In this document: positions 22,127-33,952 of the stretch, in pieces
Layout: the number at the start of each line of letters is the position of its first letter
Position numbering within the stretch: position 1 is the first letter of the stretch
Notes under the pieces: generated by a model
The model's database searches: none
Seen by the model: the letters and a program-made list of their open reading frames with translations, nothing else
What the model was told of the DNA's origin: nothing
Translations under genes and position numbers: made by a program
Source: Rhizomys pruinosus
Taxonomy: Eukaryota; Chordata; Mammalia; Rodentia; Spalacidae
Reading direction: 5' to 3'
Length of the DNA: 64,000 nucleotides
NCBI GenBank assembly: GCA_009823505.1
Contig: VZQC01010985.1
Location: 1 to 64,000, forward strand

Positions 22127-22358
22127 TTAACTTTTAAAAAAGTATTTATTTATTTTTGTATGTGTATGAATGTACTGTCTGCATGTAGGTTTGTGCACCC
22201 GTGTCATGCAATGCCGTGGAGGTCAGAAGAGGGTCTCAGATTCCCATGGAATTGGAGTTAAAGATGGTTCTCAGCTGCCATGTGGGTGCTGGGGATTGAA
22301 CCCAGGTCCTCTGCAAGAGCAGTCGGTGTTCTTAACCACTAGGCTATCTCTCCAGCCC
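22127..22358 (-). mobile_element. B2-type SINE, antisense
   Basis: Complete and little diverged. The motif 'ttttatcaattatttt' flanks both ends as the target-site duplication. Confidence 0.93.
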
Positions 22359-22480
22359 CTTTTATCAATTATTTTAAGTTGATCATGCCATTCTTTATAC
22401 TATATTATCTCCATTTTGTTCCATTAGCTACAAATTTTTATTTTGTTGTGTTAAGCCCTGTTTACAGTAGGTAAACAGTG

Positions 22481-23160
22481 TGTATATTTAAATTACATTA
22501 ATCTATTCAAGTGATATACCATATACTTTTTTGTATATGATAGAAGTGTATTTTAGTTGCATTTAGTGATAAAGAGTCTTAGAGAGGTAAAGTGATTTCT
22601 CCATGGCTAGAAATCCTGGCTAGGGGCTAAGAAGGAATTCTAGCCTACTAACTTGAACCAATACTTTTCACATGGTATATCAGAAGGGTTAATGTCAATG
22701 TATTGTCTTTGGAGAACACCAAGTTCCCAGGATTGAATATTATATTTAGAGGCACCAATGAGGAAACAGTTGAGATTTTTTTTCCTTGTTTAAGAAAGAT
22801 CATCCACTAAAAGTCCCCAAATTACTCTGCAGATGACTTGGATAGGCAGCACATGTGGACATCCATCAGGCTAATAGTCAGAGATGAATCTGAAAGCCAG
22901 CACTTCAGCTGAGACCCTGCAGCAGAATTTGGATTCCTTTGGCTCCTCACATTAGTCACCCCAGGACAGCAATTCTTACTCCGTAAATCACATTCAGACG
23001 GTGACTCATAGGCTTGTCTGAAATTTACTCATCTTATTCCATGTACCAGAATAAAGGAGGAGCAGAGACTGGTGGTGTGATGGGTACATCTGTGTAAAAG
23101 TTGTCTGCAGGGATCAGATGTACTTCTTGTCCTTATAGCATTCAATTATAGGATTAATTT
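22481..23160. other. No gene seen; unique sequence
   Basis: No repeat was recognised. Confidence 0.5.
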
Positions 23161-23164
23161 TATA

Positions 23165-23395
23165 TGAATTTGTTCATTTATTTATTTTTATTTCATATGT
23201 ATGTGTGTTTTGCCTGTCTGAATGTAAGTGCATCCAGGTCATGCTATGGCCATGGAGGCCAGAAGAGAGCATCAGATCTCCTGGAACTGGAGTTGCAAGA
23301 GGCTGTTAGATGTCCTGTGGGTTCTGAGAATTGAACCCAGGTCCTGTGCATGAGCAGGCAGTTCTCTTAACTGCTGAACCATCTCTAGCCATCAC
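23165..23395 (-). mobile_element. B2-type SINE, antisense, diverged
   Basis: Reversed body with 'gagaattgaacccaggtcct' and head 'accatctctagcc'. Confidence 0.85.
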
Positions 23396-23504
23396 AATTA
23401 ATCTTTTAATATACTCAATCAGGGAAGATCAGATTTCTTGTTTCTGGGGTCTTTTCATTGGAGGAAATCCAGAATTAAATTCTTAGGCTGAAGTGAATAT
23501 AGTA

Positions 23505-23543
<39 letters not shown>

Positions 23544-23691
23544 CAGGCTTCCACAGAGGAACAGGAACATGAGACCCGTGTATCTGGAATTACAGGCATT
23601 TGTGAGCCACCCCTGATGAGTGCTATGAAACAAACTGCAGTCTTCTGATAGAACAGTAATCACTCAACCACTTGGCCATCTCTCCAGCCCC
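23505..23691 (-). mobile_element. (GT)n followed by a diverged B2/B3-type SINE, antisense
   Basis: (GT)n at 23,505-23,540 sits at the tail side. The remaining body is short and diverged, and the reversed head ends ccatctctccagcccc. Confidence 0.75.
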
Positions 23692-24062
23692 CTGAACTAG
23701 AACTTGCTTTCAAAGCATACAAATGATGCCAGAAAGCTTAAATAGACAAACATGACATAAATTGAACTTAAAATATATTTTTACATTAATATAATCAAAA
23801 GAATTATGAGATTGTCAAGTCATTTGACCATAACAAAAGACATAGTTGTCAAAACATTTGATGATAACCAAAGGACTATCAGGAAAAGTTGTTAAGGTAT
23901 TTGACAATAGAAAATGTGATTTTTAAGGTGTTTACAATGGATTGGGACAAAGGAAAAGGAATAACAGTTGTTCACAAGTTTTTAATATTACTTGCACAAT
24001 AATAGACACAAACATACACTTGAGAGATAAAGGAGAGAGGGGAGGGGTAGGGAGGGGAGGGA
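23692..24062. other. No gene seen; degenerate short repeats and a purine-rich tract
   Basis: Three related pieces of about 22 bases, built on 'gtcaa..catttga..ataac', occur at 23,813, 23,846 and 23,888. 24,025-24,070 is a G/A-rich tract leading into the next SINE. Confidence 0.5.
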
Positions 24063-24063
24063 G

Positions 24064-24268
24064 GGAGGGAGCGATGGATCAGTGGTTAAGAGCACTGGCT
24101 GCTCTTACAGAGTACCCACATGGCAGGTAATACCTGTCCATAACTACAGTTCTAGGGTACCTGGCACCCTCGTAGGACATCTGTGGGCATTGCACAACAT
24201 GGGTGCACTTAAAAATGCAGGCAATATACTCATACTCATAAAATAAATAATAAAATATTTAAAATAAA
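24064..24268 (+). mobile_element. B2-type SINE with internal deletion
   Basis: The head is followed by a short body that skips the usual 'gacccgggttcgatccccag' stretch and goes straight to acccacatggcagg, ending in an A-rich tail. Confidence 0.85.
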
Positions 24269-24787
24269 AAAGGAATTTGTTCCAGCATTCCAGTATGCAG
24301 TTGTCTTTGAAATAGATGTTTAACGGCCAGCTTCGGGTACTGCTTTCTTTCAGAGAGACACATGCTTACTTGCTTTTGCATTTCAGTTTCAGGAAATTGC
24401 TTTTTTCACAGTGGTGATTGTTTAGCATGCTAGATCTGATAAGGACACGTTATTCACGTGTGTGTCCACCAATGGTCAACATGATGTATCTCATCTCTGG
24501 GATGGTGAGAACTTTATTCCCTAAGCTGGGAATCAATAGGCTGATCACTTGGGTAAATAGTAATACATAAAATTATCTCTATAAATTGAGTTTAACTGTT
24601 TCCTCAGAAATGTAAGACTGTAGGGCAATGCAATGGAAAGGATTTTAGAAACATTGGTTTTCATTAATGTGATGTTCATTTATTCATTTACTCAGAATTA
24701 TGTATTGAGTGCCTTTCAGTTCAGACACAATAGGATGCCTGTTTAGAAGTTTTATTGTCACATATTCAATGAACAAATAAACAATAG
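24269..24787. other. No gene seen; unique sequence
   Basis: Nothing was recognised. The last bases lie next to a target-site duplication (24,788-24,800). Confidence 0.5.
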
Positions 24788-24796
24788 GAAGTTAAT

Positions 24797-24998
24797 TTTT
24801 TTGTTATTCTTGAGGCAGGGTCTCCCTTTAAGTCCCAGCTGGCCTGGAGCTCACTCTGTACACCAGGCTGGCCTTGAACTCACAGAGATCCGCCTGCCTC
24901 TGCCTCCCAAAAAAAAGAATAAAAAAAAAGTGCCTCAAGCCTGGACAGGAGGTTATTTTTTTTTGATCTTTTTGAGACAGGGTCTTTCTGTAGCTCCA
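24797..24998 (-). mobile_element. Composite of two truncated antisense B1s inside one target duplication
   Basis: A reversed B1 lacking its 5' third ends at about 24,910 in an A-rich run. A roughly 45 bp spacer and a second T-run plus the last 40 bases of a reversed B1 (24,955-24,998) follow. The motif gaagttaattttt lies at 24,788-24,800 and again at 24,999-25,011, so both pieces seem to have arrived together. Confidence 0.8.
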
Positions 24999-25011
24999 GA
25001 AGTTAATTTTT

Positions 25012-25173
25012 AAATCATACTACAATTATAAATAGCGGGTACTAAAATACATAATAATTTAATTTGATTGGCCTTCTAGGAAATTTAGCCCTGTCTTTCA
25101 TAATCTGGAGGATGTGTCATGAATGGCAGCCTGGAGATAGGTAAAATTTAGAGTGTTTAAAGAAATGTAATGG
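25012..25173. other. Short unique sequence
   Basis: Nothing was recognised. The last 11 bases (25,163-25,173) are the left target-site duplication of the following L1. Confidence 0.6.
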
Positions 25174-25999
25174 TAAGATCAAGAAAACAAAAGAGAACAG
25201 ATGCTGGAAAGGTTGTGGGGAAAGGGGAACACTCATCCACTGCTGGTGGGAATGTAAGCTTGTATAACCACTATGGAAAGCAGTGTGGAGAGCCCTTAAA
25301 AGACTCAGAATGAGCCTACCACCTGACCCAGTCATACCACTCCTGGGCATATACCCAAGAGACATCCTACCACAAAGATACATGCACATCCATGTTTATT
25401 GCAGCTCTCTTCACAATAGAGAAGAGCTGGAACCAACCCAAATGCCCCTCAACAAATGAGTGGATGACAAAAATGTGGTACATCTACACAATGGAGTACT
25501 ATTCAGTGGGAAAGAAAGAACTTTGTAGGTAAATGGATGGAGCTCGAAGCCATTATGCTGAGTGAAGTAACAGTCCCAGAAAGACAAACTGAGAATGGTT
25601 TCCCTCACTTGTGGATGCTAACACCAAATCCCCCAGAGGAAAGGCAAGCTGAATAACATTACTGTTATATTTCTGTTTATCTGAAAGCAACTATGTTGTT
25701 ATAATATGTATCTCTCAACTGGCTCTAGAATCCATCACCAATTATTTTCAGTCTTTGTAATTACTGTATATGGGTGGAGAGTATACATCCATATTTTAGA
25801 GTAATATGAAATTAATGGAGGAAAATGTGAATTCCTAAGTGTAAAAAAAAGACTGAGAGAAAGATGCAGGACAGTTATGGCAGAATGCATGATCTGGAGT
25901 GGGATGGGGTGGGGTGGGAGGAAGGGAAAGGTGAATATGCCTGAACTGAATTGAAAAATGATGTCTGAAATACACAAAACATCAATAAAAAAATTTTTA
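25174..25999 (+). mobile_element. 5'-truncated L1: ORF2 C-terminus and 3' UTR, with 11 bp target duplication
   Basis: ORF2 C-terminal sequence (25,177-25,640) includes the stretches for a LGIYPR-like motif, an IHVYCSSL-like motif and a CPSTNEW-like motif. A 3' UTR with AATAAA at about 25,983 follows. The motif aaatgtaatgg flanks it at 25,163-25,173 and 26,000-26,010. Stops and frameshifts are present, so the copy is dead. Confidence 0.92.
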
Positions 26000-26009
26000 A
26001 AATGTAATG

Positions 26010-26045
26010 GGTCTGGAGAGATGGGTCAGTGTGTAAAAGAAGGCA
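26010..26045 (+). mobile_element. B2-type SINE head fragment
   Basis: 'gtctggagagatgggtcagt' is a B2 head. Only about 35 bases remain, directly after the L1. Confidence 0.6.
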
Positions 26046-27299
26046 GTGATCGTTAGTTGGGAAAGGCATGGTTTGTATTATTAAAGTTCTAGTAAATCAT
26101 AATGAAGTGTTTGGAACTTGTAATAAACAATGCAGAAAAAATCCCATATTTTCTTTCTTATTCATTAATAAGTTATTCAATACAAATTATTGAATAAATA
26201 CAAACTATTGAATAAAATATCATAGTATGCTATTCAATACAAATTACTTACTATCTGATTTCATCCTGAGAACAAATTAAGTCAGAGTAGTCAATGGGGA
26301 AGAACACACATCTTGGCAGAACAGGCTTGCAGAAGGTTGTGGTAATGACATTGAAATGACCTAGATGAAGATTAAGGCATAGAGACAGATGCATAACTCA
26401 GTTTTGCTGAATCTTTAACATGACTCTGTTGAACTTCAATGGCTTCAAAGCTAAACCCTGGATTTATTGATATATCATGATATAACATGACATTATATGC
26501 TCTATAATAAAATGGCACATGCAAAATTCAGAAATGGAGAGTGTAATGGAGACAAAATAGTTTCCCAATTGAATCACTATATTTTCATAAGGAAATGGAA
26601 ATGAATAGAAACTAAAATATTATGAGATGTATACAGCACAACTCATATATGTGTCAGGAATGTTAAAATTTAGTGCTGTTCCTTGAAATGACTGATTATC
26701 TACCACATTCATTTTTGCTAAAGAAGGTGGGGGAAGAGGCATTGGGGTAGGTCAACATTATAAATAAGAATTGTCATCAGAGGTATGTTACCACGATCAT
26801 TTGTTTCCCACACTTCCAGTCTCACGATGTGCTTGTCTCTTCCTTAGTTATCTTTCATGTCTTTCTGCCCCTCAGGCTTTATTTTGTTTTTAAGTTTCTC
26901 TAACATTGTTTTGTCCAACGTATTCCCTCTAACACACCAATTCACTTTTTCCTCTAGAATTTCTGAAGCACTTTCTGCACAGTTCATATAATAAAAAGAC
27001 ACTGGCTCACTTTGAAACTTGACCGAAATGAACTATTTAGATTAATAACTGCACTGTAGGAAAGGAAAAGGAAAAGTTTGTGCAAGAGAGATTACAAACA
27101 CCCAAGGTTGTAACTCAGAGCAGTGATAACATTTGGGCAGGGCAGATGATCCTGTTTATGGAGATAGCAGCATGGGAACAGAGACATCAAGAGCTGGTAA
27201 TATACAAGGTGGGAAATACGGACCAGGTAATGGAGTGTGGTCAACAGAGGAAAGAAATATATAGCCCAAACTTTGAAATTCCAAGGGGAAAATTGGGAA
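26046..27299. other. No gene seen; AT-rich unique sequence
   Basis: No repeat was recognised up to about 27,090. 27,090-27,300 may belong to the following L1 3' UTR. The 78-codon plus frame at 27,080-27,316 shows no domain. Confidence 0.45.
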
Positions 27300-27732
27300 A
27301 ATATTTCAAGATCTAGGCATGGGTGAAGGTTTTCAGAATGGGACTCACACAACTCAGAAAATATTGGCAAGAACTGCCAACATATGTGTCAGCCATGCTA
27401 TATGTCTAGAGGACAGAATTTCACAGCGTTGCTCCCCACCTTCTGGGTCATACATTTTTTCCCCACCATTTTTTACAAGGTGTTTCCTCAGCCTTGGGGA
27501 GTGGCCACTGGTGGGTTCTGCAATATCCCAGTGGATGACCCTATCCCATGTACTAGTTAGATTCAGTGGATTAAATAATTAAATACATAAATTACCATAA
27601 AAGGAGGACATGAAGTTGAGAGGGAGAGGATAGACAATCATGTGGAGTTTGGGGGATGGAGTGAGAAGTGGATATGACCAAGACATATTGTACACATGTA
27701 TGGCATTTTCACAAAAGAAATAAAAATAAAAG
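27300..27732 (+). mobile_element. L1 3'-UTR fragment, sense
   Basis: It contains the 'gtggccactggtgggttctg' and 'atatcccagtggatgaccct' landmarks of rodent L1 3' UTRs and ends in an A-rich AATAAAAATAAA tract near 27,730. Confidence 0.7.
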
Positions 27733-27802
27733 GAATTGGCAACTAGGATTGCATCAAACTAACAAAAATTCTTTGTACCAAAGGTCAGAATTACCAGCAT
27801 TA

Positions 27803-27956
27803 GCCAGGTGTGGTGGCGCACGCCTTTAATCCTAGCACTTGGGAGGCAGAGGCAGGCGGATCTTTGTGAGTTCAAGGCCAGCCTGGTCTACAGAGTGAGT
27901 TCCAGGACAGCTGGGGCTACAGGGAGACCCTGTCTTGAAAAGACCAAAAAAAAAAA
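27803..27956 (+). mobile_element. B1 SINE with perfect 16 bp target-site duplication
   Basis: Full-length B1 from gccaggtgtggtggcgcacg to ctgtcttgaaaagacc plus A-tail. The motif agaattaccagcatta lies at 27,787-27,802 and 27,957-27,972. The element is little diverged. Confidence 0.97.
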
Positions 27957-28512
27957 AGAATTACCAGCATTAAGACAGAATGAAAGATTATAGAAAGGAA
28001 TATACTTTCCAGCTATTTATCTGTCAGGAAATTAATATGTGGCATATATAAATAGCTAAAAATTGTATAACAAAAGCAAAATAATCTGACCCATAAACAG
28101 GAGTAGATGTTTTCAAAATGAAGAAATATATGAAAAAAAAACATGATGAAAATGTGCAACATCTTTAGCCATGAGAGAAATGCAAAATTGAAACTGTATT
28201 GAGATTCTCTTACCTCAGATTTGTCTATAATTAAGAAAACAATAAATAACTAAAATTGCCAAAGATACAGAAAAAAAGAAACAGTTATACACTATTCAGT
28301 AGGCATGTCAGCTAGTACAGTGGAAATCAGTACCTGAATGTTTCAAAGAGTTAAAGGTGTATCATGATCTTGCTGTTCTTGGGAGTTTCCTCTTTAGGAA
28401 TCAAAGGCCTGTAGACAATGGAGATTTCATTCATGTTTGTTGGGCACTGTACACAGTAGCCAAGCCTTGGAGTTGGGCTAGGTACCCATAAATAGATGAA
28501 TGGATAAAGAAA

Positions 28513-28513
28513 C

Positions 28514-28554
<41 letters not shown>

Positions 28555-28562
28555 GATAGATC

Positions 28563-28596
<34 letters not shown>

Positions 28597-28604
28597 GATA
28601 GATC

Positions 28605-28641
<37 letters not shown>
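28513..28641. repeat. (GATA)n microsatellite with 42 bp higher-order period
   Basis: GATA/TAGA units are interrupted by the same gatgatagatcata variant at 28,552 and 28,594. Confidence 0.96.
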
Positions 28642-28760
28642 ATTTAGAATTATTTAGCCAACCATCATGTGAAGCAAAATAAACCAGACTTGGACAAATA
28701 TCTCTGCTGTTTTCTCTTCTATGTGGAATCAAATAAAAATCCATGGTAACTATCATGGCA

Positions 28761-29098
28761 GTATGAGACATGCATCATGAAAATGTCGTAGTGAAACCAA
28801 GAAATGCACATACCCTAACATGGAGGAGACTATCTGTAAATGGATTGCTTTTATTCAAACTGGTGTCAGCTATCCGAATCGCTTTCCTCATCATACTTGC
28901 CATTAAAGGACTGTTGACTATAATCAGAAAAACAAATCCACCTAACAATATAAAGATGCTCATTCTGACCTAGTGCATTTTCTTGGGGAATTCCTACAAC
29001 CCCAGCAAGCCTTCAGAAGACTACAGTCCTGGCCACCCGGTCTCTACAACCCAACTTGGAACTGCTTGTGAATTCAGAAACTGTCCATGTTCTGAGGA
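28761..29098. other. No gene supported; unique sequence
   Basis: A 67-codon plus frame (28,770-28,973) has a hydrophobic middle but no recognised family. The opposite strand is open over nearly the same interval, so coding is doubtful. Confidence 0.45.
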
Positions 29099-31202
29099 GT
29101 TTTTATTGAATTTTTATGTGTTTCATACATAATTTTTCAGTCAGCCTTAATTGCCATTATCCCCACTTCTCCCTTGGCACCCTCCCTCAGCCCCTGCCCT
29201 GAGAGTTCACATCTTCTGTCATTTGTCCATTGATTCAAATTACTCTGGCCACTCACTCCTCAGTGCCAGCTCACGGCCTGAGCTCGAGTAGGATTCATTT
29301 GTTTGGTCTTGCATCACCTCCTTGACTCTTACAATCTTTCCACCCCCTGTTCTGCAGTGTTCCCTGAGGCCTGGGTGGGTGAAGCTGAATATAGGCAGTC
29401 TGCCCATGGAACCACACTCTGTAAACTCATAATCTTCATGGTTTGGGTATTCAGGCCCTTTTGGTTTCATGGTCTCCTGTTGCATGAAGGAGCTTCCTTA
29501 ACAAGAGTTAAGAGGTAATTAATGCCTTCTTGTTTCCTTGTCCCATGATATTTAGGTCTTACGTATAGAGGTTGCATTGTAGATGTGTCACCTAGGCATG
29601 AACAATTTACAGATCATGTCTGTGTGTGTACAGTTGTGGGACTCCGTACTATTCTCATCTGGTGCAAAAGAAGCTTCTTAGCTGAGTGGTGTCTGGGATA
29701 TTTGTCTGTAAATTTAAGGATATTTCTTTTGTAGTTAGTAAAATGTTACCTTAGCCTAGGGATGTGTCTACCTTGTGGAATTGTCTAAGATCTATGACCT
29801 CCCCAGTTGTGTGCGTCTGGCTATGTTAACAATACCACACATGAGTTTCTTCCCACTGAGTGGGATTTAGGTCCAATTGGCTAGCCATTGATGTCCCCCA
29901 AGATAGAAGCACAGCTATTGTTGTATGCTGTGCTAGTCATTGATGTGGAAATTTGGTCTTGAGGCTGATATTGGACCACCAATTGAAGATCTCCCTTAGT
30001 GGCTTACAGTGCTCTCCATGGCTATGAGAGTTGGCCTTCAGGGGTGGTGGCTTCCAGGTTAGATCCAGCTCCATTGCTTAAGATCTGGTCTCTGAAGTGT
30101 GTCCTGTCTTCAGAAATAGGGTCTTCCCTTGAGGTTCTAGGAGGTAATCAAGGGCTGTGGCAATAGCTACAGCTATTGGGAGTCTCTCGTCCTATTCTTA
30201 ATGTGCAGCCTTCATCTTACCATATGGCCTCATGTAGAGGTATTGTATGTGTAATTTGTCAATATATTATTAGACTAATATGATCCTCTCAGGTTTTTTA
30301 ACCTAGCAAGGCATTATTTATCTCTCCTCTCTCCCTTTACCTGTCCAGACCTCCCTCCATGTCTTCTCCATTCCTTCTCCATTTAAAGTATCCCCATTTC
30401 TCCCTTGATAATTGCCAGTCTATTATGGCCCCACTTCTCTTGGGCTCCTTTTGCTCCTTTTATCACCTTCTTTCCGTCTATAACCTTTCCACTTCCTTCT
30501 CATTTAGATCCCCTGATTTTATCCATTTCTCCCTTAGTAACACCTGTCACCTACTAGCCTTCTGTCTCATGTTCCCTCTTTCCCTTTACTTTCCTGGTTC
30601 CTTTCAATTATCTGATTCCTGAAGTTATATCCAGATAGATACTTACTTATAAGGACTTGGTGCTATTACCCACAAATGAGGGTCAATATATGTTGTTTTT
30701 CTGAGTCTGTGTCACCTTACTTAGCATATATCCATTTACCTGCAAATGTCATGATGTCATTTTTCTTTATGGCTGCATAGAACTCCATTGTGTAAATGTA
30801 CTAAATTTTCATTATCCAATCATCAGTTGAGGGACATTTAAGTTGCTTCCAGCTCTAAGTTATTGTGAAAAGAGCAGCAATAATTATGGAGGTGCGAGTA
30901 TCTCTGCAATAGGATGAATCTTTGAGTATACACCCAGGAGTGGAATGACTGGGTCAAATGGTAGGTTCATTTTGAGAGTTCTCCATATTGCTTCTATAGT
31001 GGTTGCATGAGTTTGCAATCCCACCAGCAGTGAATGAGCATTCCCCTTTCCTCATAACCTTTCCAACATTTGGTATCATTTGTTTCCTTGATCATAGCCA
31101 GTCTTACTGGGGTAAGATGAAATCTTAAAGTGGTTTTAATTTGCATTTCCTTGATTACTAACAATGTTGAGCACTTTTTAAGATGCTTTTAAGATGTTTC
31201 TT

Positions 31203-31325
31203 AGAGGCAGAGGCAGGCGAATCTTTGTGAGTTCAAGGCCAGCCTGGTCTACAGAGTGAGTTCCAGGACAGCTGGGGCTACAGGGAGACCCTGTCTCGAA
31301 AAGAACAATGACAACAAAAAAAGAT
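31203..31325 (+). mobile_element. B1 SINE, 5'-truncated, inside L1
   Basis: Begins at aggcagaggcaggcgaatct and runs to ctgtctcgaaaagaac plus an A-rich tail. The flanks 'gatgtttcttag' and 'agattcttagcc' suggest a short imperfect target duplication. Confidence 0.93.
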
Positions 31326-32344
31326 TCTTAGCCATCTTTACTTCTTCTCTTGCAAATTCTGTTCAGATCTTTAGCCCATAATTTAATTGGGTCATTTGTT
31401 TTATTGGTCCTTTGTTTTGTGAGTAATTTAAATACTCTGGATGTTAAAACTCTGACAGATGTGTCACTGGTGAAGATTTCCTCCTACTTTTTGGGTTTTC
31501 TCTTCACTTCTTTGATTGTTTCTTTTGCTGTACAGAAGCTTTTTAGTTTAGTAAGGTCCCACTTGTTGATTGTTGACCTTATTTCCTGTACAACTACTGT
31601 TTGATTTAGTAAGTCTTTTCCTACCTATATTTTGTAGGTTACTGCCAATGATTTCTTCCAAAATTTTCAAAGTTTCTGGTTTCACATTGAGGTCTTTGAT
31701 ACATTTAGAGTTGACTTTTGTGTAAGCTGAAAAGTAGGGGTTTACTTTCATTCATCTATAGGTGGTGATCCAGTTTTGCCAGCACCATTTGCTGAGGATA
31801 CTGTCTTTCCTCCATTGAGTGTTCTTGGCCCCTTTGTCAAATATCAGGTGGCTGAAATTGCATATATCTAAGTTTGTATTTTTCAGTTTTGGTCCATTGA
31901 TCTACAGGTCTATTTTGTGCCAGTATCATACTGTTTTTATGACTATAGCTCTGTAATATAGTTTGAAATCTGGTATAGTAATCCCACCTGCATTACTCTT
32001 TTTCCCCAGGCTATCTGGGTTCTTTTGTGTTTCCATATGAATTTTAGGACTTTTTCTTCTAATTCTGTGAAATAAGTCATGGAGATTTTTGATTGGGATT
32101 GCATTGAAATATATATGATAATTTTTACTATCTTAATACTTCCAATCCATGAGCATGGGCAATCCTTCCATCTTCTGGAGTCTTTCTCAATCTCCTTCTT
32201 CAAAGATTTAAAATTTTCATTGTAGATATCTTTTATATCTTTGGTCAGGTTTTTTTGAGGCTATTGTGAATCAGAGGGTTTCCATGTACTCCTTCTCCAA
32301 TTGCTTGTTATTGGCTTATAGAAAGGATAGTAATTTTGTAGATT

Positions 32345-32606
32345 AATTTTTTAAACTAATTTTTAAATTTTATTTTATTTAGTTTTGTATGTGTATAAAT
32401 GTACTGTCTGCATGCAAGTTTGTGCACCCGTGTCGTGCAATGCCGCGGAGGTCAGAAGAGTTTGTCGGATTCCCCTAGAACTGGAGTTCTCCTGGAATTG
32501 GAGTTTCAGACCGTTCTCGGCCGCTATGTGGGTGCTGGGGATCGAACCCAGGCCCTCTGTAAGAGCAGTTGGTGCTCTTAACCACTAGGCTATCTCTCCA
32601 GCCCCT
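32345..32606 (-). mobile_element. B2-type SINE, antisense, inside L1 ORF2
   Basis: Full-length, CpG-bearing B2. The flanks 'ttttgtagattaattttt' and 'ctgtagattagttttgtagc' form a likely target duplication. Confidence 0.94.
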
Positions 32607-32777
32607 GTAGATTAGTTTTGTAGCCTGAAACTGTTAATCATTTCTCGGAGTTTTCTGGTACAATTTTTGGCATCCCTTAGGTATAATATATCATCACAAA
32701 AAGGGTTAGTTTGACCTCTTTTTTTGGGGAAATACTTCTAATTTTTCTCCATTTAGAATGATGTTGGCTGTGGATTT

Positions 32778-32812
32778 GTATATATATATATATATTTTTA
32801 TATAGATATATA
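32778..32812. repeat. (TA)n-rich microsatellite inside L1 ORF2
   Basis: A TATATA run inserted in the reverse-transcriptase region. It keeps the local frame open as an Ile/Tyr/Lys run. Confidence 0.85.
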
Positions 32813-33784
32813 AAATTATGTTGAGGTATGTTATCTCCAGTCCAATTCCCTCCAGGACTTTAAACACAAGGATGTGTTGAATTTTATCAAAGGGCTTTTC
32901 TGCATCAGTTGAGATGACCATGTGGTTTTTGTCTTTGAGCCAATATATATGGTTTATGAGATTTATTGATTTACATATGTTGAACTATACCTGCATCTCT
33001 GGAATAAATCTGACTTGATAATGGTGGATGACCTTTTTGATTTGTGCCTGTATGTTGTTTGCAAGTATTTTTTGAGAAATTTTGCATCTATATTCATTAA
33101 GGATATGGGTCTATAGTTTTCTTTTTTGGTTGTATCTTTACCTGGTTTTGGTGTTAAAGTGATGCTGATTTCAAAGAAGGAATTTGGAAGGTTTCTCCGT
33201 TTTTATTCTTCTGAATAACTTAAGTAATATTGGTTGTAGGTCCTCTATAAATGTCTGTTAGAATTCTGCCATAAATCCATCTGGACCTGTGCTTTTTTTT
33301 AGTTGGGAGGTTTTGTATTACCGTTTCAATTTCCTTATATGTTATGGGTCTGTTTAAGCTATTGATCTCTTCTTGGTTAAGCTTTGGTGATACCCATGAT
33401 TTCAGATATTATACATTTCTTTTAGGTTTTTAAATTTAATAGAGTATAGGTTTTTAAAGGTATTCCAGTATAATAATATTCTGGATCTTTTTCTTGTTGT
33501 GATATATCTCCTTTCACCTATAATCTAGTTGATTTATAGTTGCTCTTTCTTTCTTTTGGTTAACTGGGCCAAAGGTTGGTCTATCTTGTTTATCCTTTCA
33601 AAGAACCAGCTCTTGGGCTCATTGGTTCTTTGTATTGCTTTCTTTGTTTCTATTTTATTAATCTCTGCTCTGATTTTTGTTATTTCTTCCCGTCTGCTGG
33701 GTTTAGGATTCATTTGTTGTTGTCTTCCAAGTGTTTTGAATTGAAGGCTAAGTCATTTATTCATAATCTTTCTGGATTTTTTTG

Positions 33785-33952
33785 TGGGTTTTTTTTTTTT
33801 TTGGTATTTTTGAGGCAGGGTCTCCCTTTAGTCCCAGCTGGCCTGGAACTCACTCTGTAGACCAGGCTGGCCTTGAACTCACAGAGGTCCACCTGCCTCT
33901 GCCTCCCGAATGCTGGTATTAAAGTCATGTGCTACCATGTCCGGTGTCTTTC
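33785..33952 (-). mobile_element. B1 SINE, antisense, inside L1 ORF2
   Basis: A T-run at 33,787-33,802, a full reversed B1, and an end near taccatgtccggtg. Confidence 0.95.

Larger units (their letters stand above)
21466..22480 (-). mobile_element. Probable old L1 internal sequence, antisense, with two B2 insertions
   Basis: The T-rich sequence at 21,480-21,690, 21,990-22,126 and 22,360-22,480 reads like reversed L1 ORF sequence, but divergence is high and I cannot align it with confidence. Confidence 0.35.
27735..28760 (+). mobile_element. Old L1 ORF2 C-terminal fragment, sense, split by B1 and (GATA)n
   Basis: L1-like sequence appears at 27,735-27,802, 27,973-28,510 and 28,642-28,760, with a 'tcatgtttgttgggcactgt'-type stretch before the tetranucleotide repeat. 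It is strongly diverged. Confidence 0.6.
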
